Source: Robiginitomaculum sp. (GTDB lineage: Bacteria; Pseudomonadota; Alphaproteobacteria; Caulobacterales; Maricaulaceae). From it: 6,582 nt of DNA. The notes beneath the pieces were generated by a model. That model was not told the DNA's origin. It did no database searches and was given only the letters and a program-made list of their open reading frames with translations. The stretch's first letter is position 1; the number at the start of each line of letters is the position of its first letter. Positions 1-4,277 of this stretch are shown piece by piece. A program made the position numbers and the translations under genes. The stretch lies in contig JAKITZ010000136.1 in assembly GCA_021647805.1 (NCBI GenBank), positions 1 to 6,582 on the forward strand. Direction: 5' to 3'.

Positions 1-783
1 CAGCGCAAAAACATTGGTGATGGTCTGTCCCTGTACGATGCCACCCGGATTAGCGGAAACCACATAAATCGCCGTCACTTCGACGCTGTCATCGACTTCA
101 TATACAAAGCCGGGCGGCAGACAACCAGAAAGTGCAGCCGTGTCCAGATCATAACTAAATGAACGCGTCGTACCCATAGTAACGATGGTCGGGGCGGCCA
201 GCGGACATGTATAAACAGTATTGGTGCTGGCATCCACGATCCGAACTTCATAAGAAACAGCAGTAAGGACATTTCCTCTTGTAATCGTGGACTGCGCAAA
301 ACCTTCAGCCCAGGTCGGATTCGCAGCCGTAGTATCGACATAACCATGAAAACGTGTGAAAAGCGTATCCCTCAGCATGAGATATTTCGTGCGCACCTTC
401 GTCATGTCGATACTGCCAAAACCATCGGGCAGACCATCATCATTGTTGTCCGGGAGGCCGTAGTTTAATCTTTGAGAATCGAATCCCGTGAAGACAAGTC
501 CGCCATCCTGACAATCTGCCGGGCAGATTCCGCAATGCACATTCACCGTAATGCTTCCGCATCCGATGATCGAAACACAGGAACAGCTCGTATCAGCTAC
601 CTGATGCATGGTATAATCCACCGTAAGCGGGCCACCAGAACAGGGACCGCCAGAACAGTCAGGGACCAGCTTGATTTTCAGGTTGGCCTTTTCCAGGCTG
701 AATCCCGGTGTCTGCGGCAAGTTAAAAAAGGCGCGAACCGTATCCAGAATCTGAACCACACTCGTCGGATTCCATAAATCGCC
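1..783 (-). other. Segment of a cysteine-rich, secreted Bacteroidota-like surface protein (no start, no stop)
   Basis: This is the left part of the open frame, 261 codons with neither end present. It has no acyl-CoA dehydrogenase features. It is rich in Thr, Ser, Gly, Asp and Val in a beta-sandwich-like pattern. It has ten cysteines, eight of them clustered at about residues 270-318 of the fused frame (SGGPCSGG, DTSCSCVS, HCGICPADC), which suits disulfides outside the cytoplasm. DNNDDGLPD at 339-347 resembles the DxNxDG calcium loops of thrombospondin type-3 or dockerin-like repeats. This style is common in large, multi-domain exported proteins of Bacteroidota; that attribution is inference from composition. 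No signal peptide or sorting domain is visible because both ends are missing. Threonine is coded by ACG in 15 of 29 cases, unlike the adjoining dehydrogenase (0 of 13). Function unknown. Confidence 0.6.
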
Positions 784-1464
784 CTGCACATCTTCAAAAA
801 ACAGCTCGGAAGTATCTTGGGCATGGCCACCAATTTTATCCAAATTGCGCCCGCGTTTAAAACCGTCCGCACCATCGGTTTCCACAACCATCAGCGATAC
901 GCCCTTGGCGCCATCTTCTTCACCGGTTTTGGCGACGACAATGATCAAGTTTGCAGTTCCGCCATTTGTGATAAAAGTTTTCGAGCCGTTTAACACATAA
1001 CCATTGCCGGATTTTCTGGCTCTGGTTTTAACTCCTTGCAAATCAGAACCGGTACCCGGCTCGGTCATGGCAATCGCGCCTACTAATTCGCCAGTAGCCA
1101 TACGTGGCAACCAGTTACGTTTTTGCTCTTCGGTTCCGTAATGCAAAATATATGGTGCGACAATCGCATTATGCAGCGAGATACCAAAGCCATCGACCTT
1201 GGCACGGATCATTTCTTCCATGACGATCATTTCGTGACGATAATCACCACCGCCGCCGCCGTATTCTTCGGGAATGGAAGTACATAACATGCCCATCTTG
1301 CCGGCTAGATTCCAGGTCTCACGATCAACAATGCCTTGTTCGCGCCAGCGTTCGGAATGCGGCGCACATTCGCGGGAATAAAACTCAAACGCCGCATCAC
1401 GAAAGATATTTATATCTTCTTCGGCGAACCAATCGGGGTTTTTGAAATCAAGAGCCGGTTTCAT
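1..1464 (-). CDS. Acyl-CoA dehydrogenase N-terminal half, running in frame into unrelated sequence (partial, probably chimeric)
   Basis: The frame opens with ATG at 1464 and stays open to the left window edge (488 codons, no stop). Residues 1-227 are a standard acyl-CoA dehydrogenase (FAD flavoprotein, alpha,beta-desaturation of acyl-CoA, first step of a beta-oxidation-type cycle, cytoplasmic). The helical N-domain is at about 15-125 with PEEYGGGG near 66-73. The FAD/substrate signature AMTEPGTGSDLQG is at 132-144, and the beta domain follows with NGSKTFITNGG near 159-169. The family motif LFFEDVQ (221-227) should lead into a VP-type continuation and then the C-terminal helical domain with the catalytic Glu, about 385 residues in all; those parts are absent. 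Residues 228-488 are a different, secreted-type protein. The start lies one base after the stop of the upstream dehydrogenase, with a weak GGATGGA ahead of it, suggesting translational coupling. Identity of the first half is firm; the exact substrate is unknown. Confidence 0.85.
   Translation of the reverse strand, partial: MKPALDFKNPDWFAEEDINIFRDAAFEFYSRECAPHSERWREQGIVDRETWNLAGKMGMLCTSIPEEYGGGGGDYRHEMIVMEEMIRAKVDGFGISLHNAIVAPYILHYGTEEQKRNWLPRMATGELVGAIAMTEPGTGSDLQGVKTRARKSGNGYVLNGSKTFITNGGTANLIIVVAKTGEEDGAKGVSLMVVETDGADGFKRGRNLDKIGGHAQDTSELFFEDVQGDLWNPTSVVQILDTVRAFFNLPQTPGFSLEKANLKIKLVPDCSGGPCSGGPLTVDYTMHQVADTSCSCVSIIGCGSITVNVHCGICPADCQDGGLVFTGFDSQRLNYGLPDNNDDGLPDGFGSIDMTKVRTKYLMLRDTLFTRFHGYVDTTAANPTWAEGFAQSTITRGNVLTAVSYEVRIVDASTNTVYTCPLAAPTIVTMGTTRSFSYDLDTAALSGCLPPGFVYEVDDSVEVTAIYVVSANPGGIVQGQTITNVFAL
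778..792. other. Abrupt junction between two unrelated coding sequences
   Basis: Homology to acyl-CoA dehydrogenase stops after the codons for Val226-Gln227 (789-784), and from 783 leftwards the protein is of another kind. The break falls inside the beta domain, between FFEDVQ and the position where family members carry VP, so it is not at a domain boundary. Codon choice changes at the same place. No insertion-sequence ends, target duplication or tRNA-type attachment site is seen. The simplest reading is a contig misjoin that is in frame by chance (about one in three, given that both sides are coding on the same strand). A real recombination or deletion cannot be excluded from sequence alone. 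Confidence 0.7.
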
Positions 1465-1465
1465 G

Positions 1466-3250
1466 TTAAAATCCATCCGCAGACATGGCCATCAATGGTT
1501 CGGCACCGGATTTTATTTTGGTCAGATGCATAGCGGCATCGGGAAGTATCCGCGCCAAGAAAAACTTACCGGTAAGCAATTTATTGGCATAAAACGGATC
1601 GTCACTGCCAGACTTAACCAAGGCCGCTTTGGCCATTTTTGCCCACATATAAGCCATTGAGGTAAGGCCTAACAATTGCAAGAAGTCGAACGATCCAGCG
1701 CCAGCATTGTCAAAATTGCTAAGGCCGTTTTCCATTAACCAAGTAGTGGCTTCGTTCAAATTCTCCCGCGCCTCTTTTAGTCCATCAAGAAATGGATCAA
1801 GCTGTTTGTCGCCGGCATTATCCGCTATAAAAGCGTCCAGTTCGGCAATGAACGAAAATAGTGGTCGACCACCATGCAAGGCAAGTTTACGCCCGACCAG
1901 ATCCAACGCCTGCACGCCATTTGCGCCCTCGTAGATCATGGCAATTCTGGCATCACGGACAAATTGCGAAGCGCCGGTTTCTTCAATATAACCATGGCCG
2001 CCAAAGATTTGCTGGGCATTAGTCGCCGATTTGTAACCACCATCAGTGACGTATGCTTTGGCCACCGGGGTCAGCAATGCCATATAATCACCGGCCTTTT
2101 CTTTTACTGCCTCGTCAGTGGCAACGTCTTCAAGCGTATTGTGCAAAGACAACCAGTACAAAAACGCCCGCGCACCTTCGGCAAAGGCTTTTTGCTCGAG
2201 CAACATTCGGCGCACATCGGGGTGAACAATGATCGGATCAGCCACACCATCAGGGTTTTTGGGGCCGGTTAAAGACCTTCCTTGAAGCCGGTCTTTGGCA
2301 TATTCCAATGCATTTTGATAAGCAGCTTCGGCCTGACACAAGCCTTGCATACCGGTTCCAAGTCTTGCGGCATTCATCATAATGAACATCAGGCGCAGAC
2401 CTTTGTTTTCTTCACCGATTAGATAACCAGTGGCTGCGTCAAAATTAAGCGTGCATGTAGAATTACCATGAATACCCATTTTGTGCTCGATAGAACTACA
2501 AATCATTGAATTACGTTCACCCAATGAGCCATCATCATTGACCATCACTTTTGGCACGATGAACAATGATATGCCTTTGGTTCCGGCGGGCGCGCCTTCG
2601 ATACGCGCCAAAACCATATGAATAATATTATCGGTAAGATCATGCTCGCCAGAAGAAATAAAGATTTTCTCGCCAGTGATTTTATATGAACCATCAGCCT
2701 GCGGAACCGCTTTGGATTTCAGCAAGCCAAGATCAGTACCACAATGAGATTCGGTTAAATTCATCGTGCCACCCCACTCACAAGATGACATTTTCGGCAG
2801 GTATTTGGCCTTTTGCTCTGGTGTGCCGCCAGCAGTAATAGCTTCGACCGCGCCACGGGTAAGACCCGGGTACATGGCAAATGACATATTGGCAGTACTC
2901 ATCATTTCAGAAACAACAATGCCCAATACTTGCGGCAAATCCATACCGCCATACTCCTGATCGGCTCCCAATAACGGCCAGCCATTTTCAACAAATTGAT
3001 CAAATGCGTCCTTAAAACCGGTCGGGGTACCAACCGAGCCATCATCATGACGGGTGCAGCCCTCAATGTCGCCAACCATATTAAGCGGCTGCAAAACACC
3101 AGAGGCAAACTTACTTGCCGCCTCTAATATGTCGTCAGCCAGATCTTTTGGCGCGTTTTCAAACCTTGGCAGTGCGCTATATTGTTCAATATCAAGGACT
3201 TCGTTAAGTAAGAACTTCATGTCTTGAATTGGTGCTGTGTAAGTTGGCAT
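1466..3250 (-). CDS. Acyl-CoA dehydrogenase with C-terminal extension domain (DmdC-like class)
   Basis: A 594-residue FAD-dependent acyl-CoA dehydrogenase, complete. This long class (about 600 residues) includes 3-methylmercaptopropionyl-CoA dehydrogenase DmdC and many proteobacterial fatty acyl-CoA dehydrogenases, so the substrate cannot be fixed. Order: short N-terminal extension (MPTYTAPIQDM), N-terminal helical domain about 35-155, beta domain with FAD signature NLTESHCGTDLG at 164-175, C-terminal helical domain from about 285 with RLGTG (296-300), QIFGGHGYIEE at 414-424, and the predicted catalytic base Glu441 in MIYEGANGVQ. An extra C-terminal helical domain spans about 460-590. The start is supported by AGGGGA (3262-3257) six bases before ATG. 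It lies 16 bp after merR and one base before the second dehydrogenase, so the three are probably co-transcribed. The two dehydrogenases may handle different acyl chains; that is inference. No defects seen. Confidence 0.93.
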   Translation of the reverse strand: MPTYTAPIQDMKFLLNEVLDIEQYSALPRFENAPKDLADDILEAASKFASGVLQPLNMVGDIEGCTRHDDGSVGTPTGFKDAFDQFVENGWPLLGADQEYGGMDLPQVLGIVVSEMMSTANMSFAMYPGLTRGAVEAITAGGTPEQKAKYLPKMSSCEWGGTMNLTESHCGTDLGLLKSKAVPQADGSYKITGEKIFISSGEHDLTDNIIHMVLARIEGAPAGTKGISLFIVPKVMVNDDGSLGERNSMICSSIEHKMGIHGNSTCTLNFDAATGYLIGEENKGLRLMFIMMNAARLGTGMQGLCQAEAAYQNALEYAKDRLQGRSLTGPKNPDGVADPIIVHPDVRRMLLEQKAFAEGARAFLYWLSLHNTLEDVATDEAVKEKAGDYMALLTPVAKAYVTDGGYKSATNAQQIFGGHGYIEETGASQFVRDARIAMIYEGANGVQALDLVGRKLALHGGRPLFSFIAELDAFIADNAGDKQLDPFLDGLKEARENLNEATTWLMENGLSNFDNAGAGSFDFLQLLGLTSMAYMWAKMAKAALVKSGSDDPFYANKLLTGKFFLARILPDAAMHLTKIKSGAEPLMAMSADGF

Positions 3251-3266
3251 AGTATTTCCCCTAATT

Positions 3267-3728
3267 TTAAGTTTCTAGACGCGCCAAAGCCAAAGCTTCA
3301 AAAGCCATAGCATTGCGCTTAATTTCTTCAGATGGTTCGCGATCGACAAGACGCGCCTCAAGCCAGGCGCAACCAGCCTTTAGATCCGCTATCGACAGAT
3401 CAATATCGGCGCGTTGTTGCTCTAGTGCGCTAATACGAGCGCGAAACTGTTGCAATGATGTATTCATATGAATCAAACCACCAGAATCCAGCGTTTCCAG
3501 ATCCATCATTTGCTTGATTTCGTCCAATGTAAATCCAACTCTTTTGCCACGCAGAATAAGCCGTACTCGCGCCCGATCAGAGGCCGAATAAATCCTCGAA
3601 CTACCGGAACGAGAAGGACGCAACAAACCCTTGTCTTCATAAAAACGCAAAGCCCGAGCCGTAACGCCAAACTCCATTGCCAGTTGGCTAATGGTATATT
3701 CTCTAATTTCGGCAGAATCTCGATCCAT
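3267..3728 (-). CDS. MerR-family transcriptional regulator, probably controlling the acyl-CoA dehydrogenase operon
   Basis: A 153-residue MerR-type DNA-binding protein. The winged helix-turn-helix is at about 11-78: YTISQLAMEFGVTARALRFY, then EDKGLLRPSR, then the wing with SSRIYSASDRARVRLI and the GFTLDEIKQMMDL helix. A dimerisation coiled coil follows at about 86-125. The only cysteine is Cys120, so it lacks the paired-Cys metal site of MerR, CueR or ZntR and probably senses an organic ligand. MerR regulators next to acyl-CoA dehydrogenase genes are known as controllers of branched-chain amino acid and fatty acid catabolism (LiuR type); assigning that role here rests on context. The ATG at 3728 is the first in the frame (in-frame TAA at 3740-3738), and the next Met (residue 18) would cut into the HTH. 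There is no Shine-Dalgarno, and the predicted transcript start falls on the ATG itself, so translation may be leaderless. Confidence 0.9.
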   Translation of the reverse strand: MDRDSAEIREYTISQLAMEFGVTARALRFYEDKGLLRPSRSGSSRIYSASDRARVRLILRGKRVGFTLDEIKQMMDLETLDSGGLIHMNTSLQQFRARISALEQQRADIDLSIADLKAGCAWLEARLVDREPSEEIKRNAMAFEALALARLET

Positions 3729-3734
3729 CGGCAG

Positions 3735-3763
3735 ATATTAGATGCCGTTAACGTCAACGTCAA
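3735..3763 (-). promoter_or_regulatory. Sigma-70 promoter of the merR-dehydrogenase operon
   Basis: Read on the minus strand: TTGACG (3763-3758), a 17-base spacer, then TAATAT (3740-3735). That is 5/6 in each hexamer with ideal spacing. The expected transcript start, seven bases beyond the -10, is at about 3728, the A of the merR ATG. The spacer is 17 bp, not the 19-20 bp of classical MerR-activated promoters, which fits repression by promoter occlusion better than MerR-style DNA-twist activation. Confidence 0.65.
3748..3763. promoter_or_regulatory. Probable operator of the MerR-family regulator
   Basis: The plus strand reads TTAACGTCAACGTCAA, a 16-bp imperfect palindrome (12 of 16 positions symmetric) built on two ACGT cores four bases apart. 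It covers the -35 hexamer and part of the spacer of the merR promoter. The layout resembles LiuR-type sites (ACGT-N4-ACGT flanked by A/T-rich ends), recalled from comparative-genomics descriptions and not searched here. It suggests that the regulator represses its own operon. Confidence 0.5.
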
Positions 3764-3867
3764 GCACACCGATAAAGGTCAAGGACAAAAATCATTAAGA
3801 GATATCTGTGACTTCATCACTAACTGTAATCGCCCGACTTGTTCGCGAGACAAAATATCAGTGCAAG

Positions 3868-3900
3868 CAAGGGTCACCTGACCCTTGAGGGATAACCCTT
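3868..3900. repeat. Interleaved inverted repeats of AAGGGT/ACCCTT
   Basis: CAAGGGTC (3868-3875) and GACCCTTG (3880-3887) form a perfect 8-bp stem with a 4-base ACCT loop. Overlapping alternatives follow: CCCT/AGGG around 3882-3891 and AGGG/CCCT around 3888-3898. ACCCTT occurs at 3881, 3895, 3969 and 3979. The alternating arms could switch between hairpins if transcribed, or be protein sites. No T-run follows, so it is not an intrinsic terminator. Confidence 0.6.
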
Positions 3901-3968
3901 AATTAGCACTCATTGGCAAAGATGTTATTTCTAGCAAGGCTTAATTGGCAAAGAATTAGCACTCATTG
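3901..3968. repeat. Direct repeat AATTAGCACTCATTG, twice, with a CIRCE half-site
   Basis: The 15-mer is identical at 3901-3915 and 3954-3968, start to start 53 bp. A second word, ATTGGCAAAG, is also repeated (3912-3921 and 3944-3953), but in the opposite order relative to the 15-mer. Each copy contains TTAGCACTC, which is exactly one arm of CIRCE (TTAGCACTC-N9-GAGTGCTAA), the HrcA heat-shock operator; the matching arm is absent in both cases. No CRISPR-like spacing or spacers. Confidence 0.75.
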
Positions 3969-4028
3969 ACCCTTAGCAACCCTTGAACGGCGGGGATAAG
4001 TCCTGAAAATGCCCGCTTTGTGTTACCC

Positions 4029-4037
4029 TGCTATAAT
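4029..4037 (+). promoter_or_regulatory. Extended -10 promoter element, plus strand
   Basis: TGCTATAAT matches the extended -10 consensus TGnTATAAT completely. No good -35 is present at 16-18 bp (ATGCCC at 17), which extended -10 promoters can tolerate. A transcript would start near 4044 and run through the boxA-like element towards the carB 3' end in antisense. No gene on the plus strand explains it. Confidence 0.4.
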
Positions 4038-4070
4038 GATCTTGCAAGCGCTCATAACCAGCCAGTTTGC

Positions 4071-4082
4071 GGCTCTTTGACA
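4071..4082 (+). promoter_or_regulatory. boxA-like rRNA antitermination element without an rRNA gene
   Basis: GGCTCTTTGACA matches the E. coli rrn boxA TGCTCTTTAACA at 10 of 12 positions. The following CATGGTGAAT resembles the context I recall upstream of alphaproteobacterial 16S genes. boxA binds NusB/NusE to keep RNA polymerase processive. A small AGCC-N7-GGCT inverted repeat (4060-4074) abuts it like a boxB. No 16S start sequence follows before carB, so it is either an orphan leader, a relic, or chance. Confidence 0.4.
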
Positions 4083-4204
4083 TGGTGAATACTCGACGAA
4101 CCTAACAAAACATGGGCTTTCTTTAGAATGGCAAAGGCACTTGCGCCAACAACAAGCCTTTTCCTGATGATCCTTTTTAAGGTTTATCCGCTCGGGAAAA
4201 TCTT

Positions 4205-4259
4205 AAAAATCACCAATATCTTTTATTTGAACTGTAAAATTCATAAAATCGATATTGGT
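4205..4259 (-). terminator. Terminator-like hairpin downstream of carB
   Basis: ACCAATATC (4212-4220) and GATATTGGT (4251-4259) form a perfect 9-bp inverted repeat. TTTTAT and ATAAAA inside it can extend the stem past a two-base bulge. In the carB direction the stem begins 18 bases after the TAG and is followed by GATTTTT (4211-4205). The stem is A/T-rich and the loop long, so termination may be inefficient or the hairpin may mainly protect the 3' end. Confidence 0.45.
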
Positions 4260-4277
4260 TCCCATCTAAGGCCGAAA

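Larger units (their letters stand above)
3729..4277. other. 549-bp gene-free region between merR and carB
   Basis: No convincing gene lies here; the longest ATG frames I could follow on the plus strand (for example 23 codons from 4010) have no family features. From left to right it holds the merR promoter and operator (3735-3763), about 100 bp with nothing recognisable, a repeat cluster (3868-3988), a weak GCGGG/CCCGC inverted repeat (3990-3994 and 4012-4016), an extended -10 and a boxA-like element on the plus strand (4029-4082), a small AAAGGC/GCCTTT inverted repeat (4133-4138 and 4156-4161), and a long hairpin after carB (4212-4259). Since merR and carB both read leftwards, this is a downstream-to-upstream spacer and is long for that role. 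Confidence 0.6.

Noticed and set aside
472..887. Open frames at 472-777 (+) and 678-887 (-)
   Set aside because: They lie across the continuous minus-strand frame 1464-1, are low-complexity Arg/Trp-rich translations, and show no family motif; they are shadows.
784..1464. Novel fusion enzyme: acyl-CoA dehydrogenase joined to a surface domain
   Set aside because: The break is inside a fold, the catalytic half is missing, the two parts belong to different cell compartments, and codon use changes at the join; an assembly chimera is the simpler explanation.
1336..2960. Several plus-strand frames opposite the acyl-CoA dehydrogenases (65-132 codons)
   Set aside because: Fully antisense to strongly conserved coding sequence, with no recognisable domains or ribosome binding sites.
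3468..3881. 137-codon plus-strand frame over merR and its promoter
   Set aside because: It is mostly antisense to the MerR helix-turn-helix gene, and its tail runs through the promoter and repeat region; it has no motif or ribosome binding site.
3944..3961. Sigma-54 promoter (TTGGCA and AGCA with -24/-12 spacing)
   Set aside because: The GG and GC are 12 bases apart, but the flanking positions deviate from TGGCACG-N4-TTGCW and no plus-strand gene follows.
3868..3988. CRISPR array
   Set aside because: Only two copies of the 15-mer, no regular spacer length, and no cas genes.
4010..4081. 23-codon plus-strand ORF starting at ATG 4010
   Set aside because: No clear ribosome binding site and no recognisable product; it spans the extended -10, which argues against being translated from that promoter.
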